Origin: JAQBQB01 sp963846925
Lineage (GTDB): Bacteria > Gemmatimonadota > Gemmatimonadetes > Gemmatimonadales > Gemmatimonadaceae
DNA length: 64,000 bases
Reading direction: 5' to 3'
NCBI GenBank assembly: GCA_963846925.1
Contig: CAWJXW010000006.1
Location: 1 to 64,000, forward strand
Shown: positions 49,713-58,415 of the stretch, piece after piece
How positions within the stretch are numbered: the first letter of the stretch is position 1
Layout of the letters: every line of letters begins with the position of its first letter
Notes under the pieces: generated by a model
What the model was told of the DNA's origin: nothing
The model's database searches: none
What the model saw: the letters and a program-made list of their open reading frames with translations, nothing else
Position numbers and translations under genes: made by a program

Positions 49713-50675
49713 GTGCGGCGGCTTCGGCGCGGGTCGTACGCGGCGTTTGCGCTCTGTCTGTCGCTTCAGTGCAAGCCGAGGGCACGCATCACACCGCCGC
49801 CCGCCGCCGCGCCCGCGGAGCAGGTGGCGTTGAGCGGCGCGTCCGCGATGGTCGGCGTCGGCGACATCGCCAGCTGTTCGCAGCGACTCGGCGTCGAGAC
49901 GGCGATTCTCGTCGACAGCATCCTGCGCGCGGACAGCGTGGCGAAGGTGCAGGCCGCGGTCTTCACACTCGGCGACAACGTCTACTCGTCGGGAACCACC
50001 GAGCAGTTCGAGAAGTGCTTCACGCCGGCGTGGGGTGACCCGAAGCGGCGCATCATGAAGAGCCTTCACCCGACGCCGGGCAATCACGAGTACTACACGC
50101 CCAACGCTGACCCCTACTACAAATATTTCGGCCCGGCGGCGGGCGTCGTCGGCAAGGGCTACTACAGCTACGACGTCGCGAAGTGGCACATCGTCGTCGT
50201 CAACAGCGAGCTGTTCGTGAACTCCATCTTCTCCGACTCGGCGCGGAAGGAGCAACTCGACTGGGTGGCGCAGGATCTCAAGGACCACAAGGCGCTGTGC
50301 ACGATCGCCTACTGGCACCATCCGCGATTCAGCTCCGGCTGGCACGGCAGCGACGCGAGGTTCAATGCGTTGTGGCAGATTCTCTACGCCGACGACGTGG
50401 ATCTCGTGCTCAACGGCCACGATCACGATTACGAGCGATTCGCGCCGGTGAACCCCGCGGGAATCCTCGATTCCGCCAAGGGGATCGCCGAGATCATCGC
50501 CGGAACCGGCGGCGAAGATCTGCGCGGATTCAATGCGATCGTTCCGAATTCGGTCTACCGCATCGAGGGTCGCGTCGGCGTGCTCCTCCTCACGCTCGGC
50601 GACAAGGAATGGCGATCGGCGTGGGTCGAGGTCGGCGGAAGAGTCTGGGATCAGGCCGGCGGAAAATGCCATTAG
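49713..50675 (+). CDS. Secreted metallophosphoesterase (purple-acid-phosphatase-like), copy 1
   Basis: 320 residues from GTG 49713 with GAGGAG just upstream, 10 bases after barrel copy 2. Lipoprotein-like signal (FALCLSLQC). Dimetal-site motifs in order: VGVGDIASC (Asp51), FTLGDNVYSSG (87-89), HPTPGNHEYY (Asn/His 124-125), IAYWHHPRFSSGWHG, LVLNGHDHDYERF, then GTGGEDLRGF. This is the calcineurin-like phosphoesterase fold as in purple acid phosphatases, hydrolysing phosphomonoesters outside the inner membrane. Likely a partner of the kinase-like barrel proteins (opposite chemistry, same operon); this is inference. Confidence 0.92.
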   Translation: MRRLRRGSYAAFALCLSLQCKPRARITPPPAAAPAEQVALSGASAMVGVGDIASCSQRLGVETAILVDSILRADSVAKVQAAVFTLGDNVYSSGTTEQFEKCFTPAWGDPKRRIMKSLHPTPGNHEYYTPNADPYYKYFGPAAGVVGKGYYSYDVAKWHIVVVNSELFVNSIFSDSARKEQLDWVAQDLKDHKALCTIAYWHHPRFSSGWHGSDARFNALWQILYADDVDLVLNGHDHDYERFAPVNPAGILDSAKGIAEIIAGTGGEDLRGFNAIVPNSVYRIEGRVGVLLLTLGDKEWRSAWVEVGGRVWDQAGGKCH

Positions 50676-50878
50676 CGACGAGCACGCCAGGGACCACTGA
50701 ATCACGTCGCGGGTAGTATGACGTGACCTCGCCCGGCCAAATTGCATAGCGACCGGGAGTGGAAATCGGAAGGATCACGGAAGGGCGCGCAATTCCTCAG
50801 CCCGCTCCGACCATCCGTGCGGAGGCAGCCTCGTCCAGCTCCGCTCCTACCTGGTCTTTGGCCTTCGAGGATTCTGCC

Positions 50879-51925
50879 GTGATAACACTCAAACGCGGAG
50901 CCCGCTTCCTCCCCGCGAGCCTCCTCTTTCTCGCCTGCAAGCCGCCCATGCACATGACTCCGGTGCCCGACGCCGACATGCAAGTACACCAGAGCGGCGG
51001 GCCACAGGCGGTGAAACCGGGCGTTCCCCTCATGGCCGGCGTTGGCCTCGGCGTCGCCACGAGCGATTCCGCGACGGACAAGCCCGCCGGTCAAGTGATG
51101 GTCGGAGTCGGCGACATCGCGAGCTGCACGCAGAAGCTCGGGCTCGCCACGGCCATGCTCGTCGACAGCATCATCAAGTCGGACAGCGTCGCCAACGTCC
51201 CGACGACGACGTTCACGCTCGGCGACAACGTCTACTCGAGCGGCAGCGAGGCGCAATTCGCGCAGTGCTTCACGCCGTCGTGGGGCAATCCGAAGCTGGA
51301 AGTCATGAAGAACATGCACCCGACTCCGGGCAACCACGACTACGGAACGCCGCAAGCCGCTCCCTACTTCAAGTACTTCGGCAATGCCGCCGGCGTCGAC
51401 GGCAAGGGCAACTACAGCTACGACGTCGGGAAGTGGCACGTCATCGCGCTCAACAGCGAGATCGTCTCCGGTTCAGAGTTCTCTGATGCCGACCGAAGCG
51501 CGCAACTAAAGTGGCTCGAGAAGGATCTCAGCGACCACGAAGCCGCGTGCACGGTCGCCTATTGGCACAATCCACGTTACAGCTCCGGTTGGCACGGCAG
51601 CGACGCGAAGTTCACCCCGCTGTGGCAGACGTTGTACGACCACAATGTCGATCTCGTCCTCAACGGGCACGACCACGACTATGAACGGTTCCGTCCGATG
51701 ACTCCCGCCGGCGTGCTCGACACGACGAAGGGGATCACGGAGATCGTTGCCGGCACAGGCGGCGAGGAGCTTCGCGGATTCAACAGCCTCAACCCCAACT
51801 CCGCGTATCACATCGAAGGTCGCGCCGGCGTCTTGATGCTCACGCTCGGCGACGATGGTTGGCAGTCGAAGTTCGTCGAGGCGGGCGGCCGAGTCTGGGA
51901 CAAGGCCAGCGGCAAATGCCACTAA
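50879..51925 (+). CDS. Secreted metallophosphoesterase, copy 2
   Basis: I start at GTG 50879 (VITLKRGARFLPASLLFLAC), giving a lipoprotein signal with lipobox FLAC; an upstream in-frame start at 50759 adds non-conserved residues. 348 residues. Same motifs as copy 1: VGVGDIASC, FTLGDNVYSSG, HPTPGNHDYG, VAYWHNPRYSSGWHG, LVLNGHDHDYERF, GTGGEELRGF, ending DKASGKCH (copy 1: DQAGGKCH). In the fourth motif the second His of HH is Asn. A spacer of about 90 unconserved residues follows the lipobox. The 200-base gap before the gene suggests its own promoter. A strong terminator follows. Confidence 0.9.
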   Translation: MITLKRGARFLPASLLFLACKPPMHMTPVPDADMQVHQSGGPQAVKPGVPLMAGVGLGVATSDSATDKPAGQVMVGVGDIASCTQKLGLATAMLVDSIIKSDSVANVPTTTFTLGDNVYSSGSEAQFAQCFTPSWGNPKLEVMKNMHPTPGNHDYGTPQAAPYFKYFGNAAGVDGKGNYSYDVGKWHVIALNSEIVSGSEFSDADRSAQLKWLEKDLSDHEAACTVAYWHNPRYSSGWHGSDAKFTPLWQTLYDHNVDLVLNGHDHDYERFRPMTPAGVLDTTKGITEIVAGTGGEELRGFNSLNPNSAYHIEGRAGVLMLTLGDDGWQSKFVEAGGRVWDKASGKCH

Positions 51926-51930
51926 GACGG

Positions 51931-52109
51931 CGGACAGCCCTGGCCTCAAAGGGATCGGTGAAGGGCTAGGACTCTAGGCGTCAGCAACAGTCGTCAGCGT
52001 CAGTCGATAGTGACTGGCGCTGACGACTTTTTGCTTGCTAGCGACTGTCGCTGACGCTGACGCCTAGAGTGCGCATCCGACGCACCAACTCATTTAGTGC
52101 GCGCACGCC
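51931..52109. repeat. Direct repeat A flanking the PadR-ADOP cassette
   Basis: This 179-base stretch shares its left part (GGACAGCCCTGGCCT, GGGATCG, GACTCTAGGC) and right part (CTAGAGTGC, TCCGACGCACC, AGTGCGCGC) with 55111-55216, in the same orientation and order. Copy A contains an extra internal hairpin. Its outer ends ACTCTAGGCGTCAGC (51971-51985) and GCTGACGCCTAGAGT (52056-52070) are perfectly complementary. Confidence 0.7.
51990..52032 (+). terminator. Rho-independent terminator after metallophosphoesterase copy 2
   Basis: 51990-52005 pairs with 52012-52027 in a 16-bp stem with one G-T pair and a 6-base loop; GTCGTCAGCG and CGCTGACGAC form its base. TTTTT follows at 52028-52032. It ends the envelope phosphate cluster and lies inside repeat A. 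Confidence 0.88.
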
Positions 52110-52114
52110 GTTTC

Positions 52115-54721
52115 CTAGTCGTGGCGCAGGGCGTCGGTGGGGTCGACGTTGGACGCTCGGCGCGAGGGCAGAAACGCCGCGATCGAACAGGCGAGCAGCA
52201 CGCACGCCGACGCGGATAGGACGGCGACAGAGTCGAACGCCGGAACGCCTGGGACGTTGGCCGCGATGACTCGGGCGAGGCCAAGCGCCAACGACAGCCC
52301 GATCGCGGTGCCGATCATGGCCTGACGCACCGATTGCCGCATGACGAGCGCGAGCACGTCACGCGTCGTTGCGCCGAGCGCGATGCGAATGCCGATCTCG
52401 CGAGTCCGCTGGCCCACCAGGTACGCCACGACACCGTAGACGCCGACCACCGTCAACGCGAGCGCAATCAAGCCCAGAATCAACGCGATCCAGTAGGCGA
52501 CGCGGAACGGGTAGATCGCCCCCGCGACGAACGTCTCGAGTCGGTCGATCCGATCGACCCCTGCGGGGACGACGCGGTCAAGCGCGACGTCCAGCGCCCG
52601 CTTCGATGCGTCCGCGTTCCCTCGCACACGAATCAACAGGCAGCACTCAATCGATTCGACAGGCCTCGGGAAATAGAGCACCGAGGCATCCTTTCCGTCT
52701 CCGATGGAACCGACGACGACGTTCGGCACGACACCGACGACGCGCGCGTTCTGGTAGCGGGCGATCGGATCGGACGTATCGCCGCGGAGACGCAGGTTCA
52801 GCACGCGTCCGAGCGGATTCGCGCGCGGCCACAGGCGTCGCGCCGCCGATTCGCTGACGACGACTACAGGGGTGGCCGCATCCTCATCACTGCGAGTCAG
52901 CGCGCGCCCCCCGACGACGCCGATGCCGAGTACTTCGAAATACGAGGCGGTCACACGGTTGTAGATGACGTTGACGAGCGCCGAGTCCCCCGCGACAACT
53001 GCCGACGGCCATTTCATGTCGAGTGGCAGCGCCGTAGCCGCCGCGACGTTGTCGACGAGTGGACTGGCCCTGACCGCGGAGAGCACCGCGACCTTCCCCT
53101 TGGCCTCCGGCTCGATCGACACGACATCGTGCGTCCTCAGGCCGGTCTCGACTCGGCCGAGCCTCGCTGCCTCGCGCAAGAGGAGTGCGGCCATGATGAG
53201 CAACAGCGACGACGCGGCAATCTGGCCGACGATGAGAGCACCGCGCCGGCCACGCGGGGCACCGGTGTCGTCGAAGCTGCCCCGCGTTGCCTGTACCACG
53301 CTGAGCCGCGTCGCTCGGAGCGACGGAACCAGTCCACAGAGGAACGCGGAAGCGATCGTCGCGGCCACGGCGAACGCGACGACTCGCCAGTCCGGGGCAA
53401 GCGGAACGAAGCGCACGAATGGAGCGAGGTCGGCCGGCAGTGTCGCGAACACGGCGCGGATTCCGACGGTGACGATCGTCCACGCGAGTCCGAATCCGAG
53501 CATCGCGGCGGGCAGCGTCAACACGACGCTCTCTGTCACCAGTTGACGGACGAGGCGCGCGCGCGCGGCACCGAGCGCGAGCCGAATTCCGAGTTCGCGG
53601 CGCCGTTCGATTCCGCGCGCCAGCAGCACATTCGCGACATTGGCACACGCGAGCAGAAGAATGAGTCCGAACGACAGGACGAGCGGCGCGAACATGACGT
53701 AGGACTTTATCGATCCGGGAATGGGACTTTCCCGAGACTCGAAGAACACTCGCGCGACACGTCCGCTGTCGGGCCGCGCCGCCGTTGCCGATTGGAGGAC
53801 GGCCGCCACGACCGCCCTACCCTGCGCCTCGGACGTGCCGGCCGAGAGCCGCGCGATCAACTGTATGTCCGCGCTCGACGCGCGAGTCGCTGGTGACGAA
53901 TCCAGCAAAGCCTCGGCGCCCAGCGGGATCCACAGGTCACGCGGGCGCTTGAAAAGCCCGGAAAATCCCGGCTGCGTGATCCCAATGACTTCGAACGGCG
54001 ATCCACGAAGCAGCACCCGGCGCCCGATCAGGCTCGAGTCGCCGGCAAAGCGCGTCAACCACGCCGCGTAGCTGACGACGACGACCGGCAGCGCCCCGTC
54101 GTCCGTGCGAAACATTCGCCCGAGCGCCGGGCGGACGCCGAGCATCTCGAAATAGTTGTCGCTGACGGCGTCCGCCGTCGCCGCCGACGATCCGAACCTG
54201 AGGGCGAACGTCCGAAACGCGAACACGTCGGAGATTGCTGCATTTGTCCGCCGGACCGCGTCGAACTCCGCTCGACTGAAGTCATGGTAGCGGCCCGAGC
54301 GATCCATCCAATTCACCGAATAGAGCGATGATGGATCGCGCACATCGAACGGGCGGAGGACGTACGCGTTGAACACGGTGAACGCGCTGGAGCTGATGCC
54401 GACGCCGAGCCCAATGGTGACGACGAGCGAGAGCGCGAACGCCGGCGCCCGCGCGAAGGATCGCAACCCGTATCGCACGTCCTGAACAAACTCTTCGAAG
54501 AACCGCGCGCCGCGCACGTCGCGCGCGTCCTCCTTGACCAGCTCTACGTTGCCGAATTCCCGCCGCGCCAGTGCCGTGGCCTGGTCCGCATCCATTCCGC
54601 GCTCGACGTGCTTTCGGGCTTGCATCGCGATGTGGAACTCGAGCTCCTCAGAGAGCTCGCGCTCAGCCCGTCGGCGGGCGAGCACTGCCCGCAGCCGATC
54701 CCGCCACGCGCGCACCGTCAC
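52115..54721 (-). CDS. ADOP-type ABC transporter permease
   Basis: 868 residues from GTG 54721 (VTVRAWRDRLRAVLARRRAE), overlapping the PadR stop by 4 bases; an open frame runs further upstream but is the PadR gene in another frame. Prefix domain: ERELSEELEFHIAMQARKHV. TM1 ALSLVVTIGLGVGISSSAFT, first MacB domain, FtsX block with NVLLARGIERRRELGIRLAL, second MacB domain (VNVIYNRVTASYFEVLGIGV), final FtsX block with YLVGQRTREIGIRIALGATT, ending NVDPTDALRHD. Intact frame. No adjacent ATPase. It is the third member of this family in the window and the second with its own PadR gene; the unit lies between two direct repeats. Confidence 0.92.
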   Translation of the reverse strand: MTVRAWRDRLRAVLARRRAERELSEELEFHIAMQARKHVERGMDADQATALARREFGNVELVKEDARDVRGARFFEEFVQDVRYGLRSFARAPAFALSLVVTIGLGVGISSSAFTVFNAYVLRPFDVRDPSSLYSVNWMDRSGRYHDFSRAEFDAVRRTNAAISDVFAFRTFALRFGSSAATADAVSDNYFEMLGVRPALGRMFRTDDGALPVVVVSYAAWLTRFAGDSSLIGRRVLLRGSPFEVIGITQPGFSGLFKRPRDLWIPLGAEALLDSSPATRASSADIQLIARLSAGTSEAQGRAVVAAVLQSATAARPDSGRVARVFFESRESPIPGSIKSYVMFAPLVLSFGLILLLACANVANVLLARGIERRRELGIRLALGAARARLVRQLVTESVVLTLPAAMLGFGLAWTIVTVGIRAVFATLPADLAPFVRFVPLAPDWRVVAFAVAATIASAFLCGLVPSLRATRLSVVQATRGSFDDTGAPRGRRGALIVGQIAASSLLLIMAALLLREAARLGRVETGLRTHDVVSIEPEAKGKVAVLSAVRASPLVDNVAAATALPLDMKWPSAVVAGDSALVNVIYNRVTASYFEVLGIGVVGGRALTRSDEDAATPVVVVSESAARRLWPRANPLGRVLNLRLRGDTSDPIARYQNARVVGVVPNVVVGSIGDGKDASVLYFPRPVESIECCLLIRVRGNADASKRALDVALDRVVPAGVDRIDRLETFVAGAIYPFRVAYWIALILGLIALALTVVGVYGVVAYLVGQRTREIGIRIALGATTRDVLALVMRQSVRQAMIGTAIGLSLALGLARVIAANVPGVPAFDSVAVLSASACVLLACSIAAFLPSRRASNVDPTDALRHD

Positions 54722-55047
54722 GCCAAGCGCATGACTCGGCCGACCGCGGCCGAGAACTGGGTCCACGTCTCTCGCTCTCGCTCGAGCTGCTTTCGCCCCG
54801 CCGGCGTGAGAGTGTAGTACCTGGCGCGACGTCCCAGCTCCGACACATCCCACTCGGACGCGATCCAACCTTGCTGCTCGAGCCTGTGGAGGGCCGGGTA
54901 CAGCGATCCTTGATTGACGCGAAGAACGTCGCGCGAGAGCTCCTGAATCCGCTCGGAGATCGCCCACCCGTGGCGCGGCTCGGCGACGAGTGTCCGGAGG
55001 ATCAGGAGATCGAGCGTGCCCTGGAGGAGGTCGAGGCGAGTGGTCAT
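54718..55047 (-). CDS. PadR family transcriptional regulator
   Basis: 109 residues from ATG 55047 (MTTRLDLLQGTLDLLILRTL). Winged helix: VAEPRHGWAISERIQELSRD, NQGSLYPALHRLEQQGWIAS, wing LGRRARYYTLTPAGRKQLER, then a dimerisation helix RETWTQFSAAVGRVMRLA. It is close in layout to the PadR protein at 7699-8034 (LxVNQGSLYPAL-RLE shared). Probable repressor of itself and the downstream ADOP permease. A clean promoter with a palindrome precedes it. Confidence 0.94.
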   Translation of the reverse strand: MTTRLDLLQGTLDLLILRTLVAEPRHGWAISERIQELSRDVLRVNQGSLYPALHRLEQQGWIASEWDVSELGRRARYYTLTPAGRKQLERERETWTQFSAAVGRVMRLA

Positions 55048-55061
55048 GGTGTCGACGGTCT

Positions 55062-55098
55062 ACACCAACACTATTGCACGGTTGGTGTCGGATGTCAA
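55062..55098 (-). promoter_or_regulatory. Promoter of the second PadR-ADOP operon with palindromic operator
   Basis: Minus strand: TTGACA (55098-55093), 17-base spacer, AATAGT (55075-55070). The inverted repeat ACACCAAC (55062-55069) / GTTGGTGT (55081-55088), 11 bases apart, covers the -10 and part of the spacer. The first transcribed base would be about 15-20 bases before the PadR ATG. A near-consensus promoter with an operator across -10 fits PadR autorepression. Confidence 0.65.
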
Positions 55099-55110
55099 CA
55101 ACAAGAACCG

Positions 55111-55216
55111 GGACGGCCCTGGCCTAATCGGGATCGCTGCTGCGGCAAGACTCTAGGCATCGCTGACGACTAGAGTGCCCCTCCGGCGCACCCAACCCTT
55201 CCAGTGCGCGCCCGCC
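55111..55216. repeat. Direct repeat B flanking the PadR-ADOP cassette
   Basis: Shorter copy (106 bases) of the element at 51931-52109: GGACGGCCCTGGCCT, GGGATCG, GACTCTAGGCATC, CTAGAGTGC, TCCGGCGCACC, AGTGCGCGC. The central hairpin of copy A is missing; a small stem ACTCTAG/CTAGAGT remains. Confidence 0.7.
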
Positions 55217-55256
55217 GAGGTCTTGACCCGGCGACCAGAATCACGGATCGTCAGTC

Positions 55257-56549
55257 ATGCCTACTCGCCGATCGTTCGTCTCCTCGATGCTTGGCGCCGG
55301 CGTGTCATTGCCCGTCATGCGCCAGTCCGCGTTCCGCCAGCTCTTTCACGCCGAGCCCATCGCCGCCGGACGGGCCGCCGTCAGTGTCGCCGAGGACGAG
55401 ACGTACTGGCGCGAGATTCAGCGCGCGTTCGACCTCGACCGCACGATGGTGAACCTGAACAACGGCGGTTGCAGCCCTGCCCCGACGCACGTGCTCGAGC
55501 AGATGATCCGCGACCTGCGGTTCTCGAACGAGCTTCCGGTGGATCACATGTGGCGGGTGCTCGAGCCGCGCATCGAGTCGGTGCGGCGCGATCTCGCCGC
55601 GGAGTTCGGCTGCGACCCGGAGGAAATGGCGATCACGCGCAACGCGTCCGAGGCGAACGAGATCATGATCTTCGGTCTCGACCTCCAGCGCGGCGACGAG
55701 GTGGTCTTCACGACGCAGAACTATCCGCGCATGCAGACGTCATGGCGCCAGCGCGAGCGGCGCGACGGCGTCGTGCTCAAGCGCGTGAAGATCGAGACGC
55801 CGGTCAAGAGCACGAGGTCGTACGTCGATCAGATCGCCGCCGCGATCACGCCGCGCACGAAAGTCATCGAGGTGATGCACATCAGCTTCATGACGGGCTA
55901 CATCGCGCCGGTGAAAGAGATCATCGAGTTGGCCCGGCCGAAGGGCATTCAGGTCTTCGTGGACGGGGCTCACGCGTTCGCCCACTTCCCCTTCACCCGC
56001 GACGAGCTTGGCGCCGACTACTACGGCACGAGCCTGCACAAATGGCTGCACGCGCCGATCGGCACCGGCTTCCTCTACGTGCGGCGCGACAAGATCAAGT
56101 CGCTCTGGCCGCTCATGGCGGCGGCTGTGGAGCAGGACGCCGACATTCGGAAGTACGAGGAGATCGGCACGCATCCCGCCGCGAACCACAACGCCATCGC
56201 CGTGGCGATCGCGTTCAATCGCGGCATCGGCATGGACCGGAAGATCGCGCGTCTCCGCTATCTGCGAGACCGTTGGGCCAAGCAGTTGTTGGCAGCGAGC
56301 GATCGGGTGAAGATGATCACCGAGATCGGTCCGACGAAGAGCGGCGCGATCGGCGTCTACGGCATCGACGGGATGGACATGGGCAAGCTCGGCGGCTGGT
56401 TGCTGTCCAAGCACAACATCGTCACGACGCCGCTCGTGAACGACGAGTTCTCGGGCATGCGTATCACGCCCAACGTCTACACGACGGTCGACGAGGTGGA
56501 CCTGTTCGCGGACCGCGTCATCCGCGCCATGCGTACCGGGATCGCCTAG
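55257..56549 (+). CDS. Tat-exported class-V aminotransferase-fold PLP enzyme (isopenicillin-N-epimerase-like)
   Basis: 430 residues, intact. MPTRRSFVSSMLGAGVSLPV is a twin-arginine signal. The fold-type-I PLP core: LNNGGCSPAPTHVLEQM (67-83), ITRNASEANEIMIFGL (126-141), HISFMTGYIAPVKEIIELAR, cofactor Asp in VFVDGAHAFAHFPF (Asp236) and the Schiff-base Lys in YGTSLHKWLHAPIGTGFLYV (Lys262). Relatives include isopenicillin N epimerase, cysteine desulfurase-like and ergothioneine EgtE-type lyases. A Tat signal implies that it folds with PLP in the cytoplasm and works in the periplasm. Substrate unknown. Confidence 0.88.
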   Translation: MPTRRSFVSSMLGAGVSLPVMRQSAFRQLFHAEPIAAGRAAVSVAEDETYWREIQRAFDLDRTMVNLNNGGCSPAPTHVLEQMIRDLRFSNELPVDHMWRVLEPRIESVRRDLAAEFGCDPEEMAITRNASEANEIMIFGLDLQRGDEVVFTTQNYPRMQTSWRQRERRDGVVLKRVKIETPVKSTRSYVDQIAAAITPRTKVIEVMHISFMTGYIAPVKEIIELARPKGIQVFVDGAHAFAHFPFTRDELGADYYGTSLHKWLHAPIGTGFLYVRRDKIKSLWPLMAAAVEQDADIRKYEEIGTHPAANHNAIAVAIAFNRGIGMDRKIARLRYLRDRWAKQLLAASDRVKMITEIGPTKSGAIGVYGIDGMDMGKLGGWLLSKHNIVTTPLVNDEFSGMRITPNVYTTVDEVDLFADRVIRAMRTGIA

Positions 56550-56591
56550 AACTGGAATCTTCACCGGCGCCGAGTCCGTAGGGCTTTCGAC

Positions 56592-58415
56592 ATGACTCCC
56601 GCACCGTTGTCTCCCGTCGGGCCGACGCCGGAGCTGATTGCGCTGCAGCGTGTGGTCGCTGGACGGTACTCCATCGTCCGCGAGCTCGGTCGCGGCGGCA
56701 TGGGCATCGTGTTTCTCGCGCGGGACGTCGCCCTCGAGCGGCCGGTCGCCATCAAGCTGTTGCCGCCGGCCCTGGCCCTCAACGTCGAGCATCGCGCGCG
56801 ATTCGTTCGCGAGGCGCGGGCCGCCGCCCGGCTGTCCCATCCGAACATCGTGCCGATTCATTCGGTCGAAGAGCACGCCGATCTCGCGTTCTTCGTCATG
56901 GGATTCGTCGACGGCGAGACGCTGTCGGCTCGCGTCGCGCGCGGCGGTCCGCTCAACGTCACGGACGCGATTCGCCTCACACAGGAGGTCGCGTGGGCGC
57001 TCGCGCACGCTCACGGACACACCGTGATCCACCGCGACGTCAAGCCCGACAACATTCTCCTCGAGCGTGACACCGGCCGCGCGATCGTGACCGACTTCGG
57101 CATCGCGCGCGTCGACGGAGGTCCGAGCGCGAGCAACCCCGGCGCGATCATCGGTACGCCGCGATACATGAGTCCCGAGCAGGCCAACGGCGAAGCGGTC
57201 GACGGACGAAGCGATCTCTACTCGCTCGGCGCGGTCGCCTACTATGCGACGACCGGACGCTCGCCGATCGACGGCGATTCCGCGGCGGCGATTCTCGCGC
57301 GGAAGCTGCTGGTGACACCGACGCCGCTCGCCGAGGTTCGCAGCGACGTTCCGCCGAGGTTCGCCGCCGCCGTCGATCGGTGTTTGGCCCGCGATCCGGC
57401 CGAGCGCTGGCCGTCCGCGGAGGAGCTCGTGGTCGCGATTCGTTCGGCGGGCGGGGGCAATCAGATCGCCGCGCCGGTTCGAGCGTTCGTGCGCGAAGCC
57501 GACCACGTCGGGTCGGAGGTCGCGAACGCGATCGGCGCGTCGACCATCTCGACCATTCTGGCGATTCTCGCGACCGTGATACCGCGACCGCCGGGCAATC
57601 TGTTCGGCATGTCGTTCGTGATCGTGATGTATCTGGCCGTCACGTTTTCGATGGCCGGTCTGGCCGGCGTCCGGATCGTGCAGCTGCTCGCGCGCGCGCG
57701 GCGCCTTCTCCTCGCGGGCTACGGCCACTCCGCGGTTCGACCTGCGCTGCTCGGCGAAGCGCGCGAGCAGGACTTGGAGGAGCGCGCGCCCACGAGCGTC
57801 AAGCGGACGATGACCGAGGTGGCGCTTGGTGTCGCGGGGACCGTCGGTTCGATCTTTCTCCTGGGCGCGGCACCGGGCGACACGCTTCAACTGATCGGTT
57901 TCACGGGATCGGTGGCGATTCCGGTGTTGGTGGTCCGCCGCGCCCTCGAAGCGCGACGTGCCCAGGGGGGTTGGTGGTCACGCCTACTCCGAGGCCCAGT
58001 CGGCCGCTGGATGTTCCGCGCGGCCTCTCTCGGGTTGGGCAAACGCGCTTCGCTGCCGGCGATCGGAGAGCCGACTTCGGTGGCGCTTCGCCACGAGCTC
58101 GCGACATTGTTCGCCGCGCTGCCGGGCGCGCAGCGGAGCGAGTTCGGCGCGCTGCCGGAGCTCGCGGTGCGCCTCGAGCGACAGGCGGAGCTATTGCGCG
58201 ATCGAACGCCGAATCCGGAGACTGACCGTCGCTTGCAATCGGTCGTTGCCGCGCTCGAGATGCTCCGCCTCGATTTGCTTCGGCTCTCCGCGGCCGACGT
58301 CGACACCGGGGATCTCACTCGCGATCTGGACGACGCGCGGCGTCTCAGCGACGATATCGATGCGCGTCTCGAGGCAAACGAGGAAGTGCGCCGGCTGCTC
58401 CGATCGGATACGTGA
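56592..58415 (+). CDS. Membrane-bound serine/threonine protein kinase (PknB-type)
   Basis: 607 residues. Kinase domain ~25-290: glycine loop ELGRGGMGIVFLAR (31-44), Lys55 in VAIK, catalytic loop HRDVKPDN (147-154), DFG (168-170), IGTPRYMSPEQANG (activation segment and APE-like PEQ), DGRSDLYSLGAVAYYATTGR. The C-terminal half has TMs near 328-350 (STILAILATVIPRPPGNLFG), 340-375 and about 415-435 (VALGVAGTVGSIFLLGA), then a helical cytoplasmic region (LATLFAALPGAQRSEFGALP; LERQAELLRDRTPNPETDRR). Hanks-type kinase with unknown targets. An octamer tandem repeat begins at the base after its stop. Confidence 0.93.
   Translation: MTPAPLSPVGPTPELIALQRVVAGRYSIVRELGRGGMGIVFLARDVALERPVAIKLLPPALALNVEHRARFVREARAAARLSHPNIVPIHSVEEHADLAFFVMGFVDGETLSARVARGGPLNVTDAIRLTQEVAWALAHAHGHTVIHRDVKPDNILLERDTGRAIVTDFGIARVDGGPSASNPGAIIGTPRYMSPEQANGEAVDGRSDLYSLGAVAYYATTGRSPIDGDSAAAILARKLLVTPTPLAEVRSDVPPRFAAAVDRCLARDPAERWPSAEELVVAIRSAGGGNQIAAPVRAFVREADHVGSEVANAIGASTISTILAILATVIPRPPGNLFGMSFVIVMYLAVTFSMAGLAGVRIVQLLARARRLLLAGYGHSAVRPALLGEAREQDLEERAPTSVKRTMTEVALGVAGTVGSIFLLGAAPGDTLQLIGFTGSVAIPVLVVRRALEARRAQGGWWSRLLRGPVGRWMFRAASLGLGKRASLPAIGEPTSVALRHELATLFAALPGAQRSEFGALPELAVRLERQAELLRDRTPNPETDRRLQSVVAALEMLRLDLLRLSAADVDTGDLTRDLDDARRLSDDIDARLEANEEVRRLLRSDT

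Noticed and set aside
52334..53896. 520-codon + strand open frame
   Set aside because: Antisense to the third ADOP permease; biased charged composition.
55740..57890. 716-codon minus-strand open frame
   Set aside because: Antisense to the PLP enzyme and the Ser/Thr kinase, both with clear motifs.
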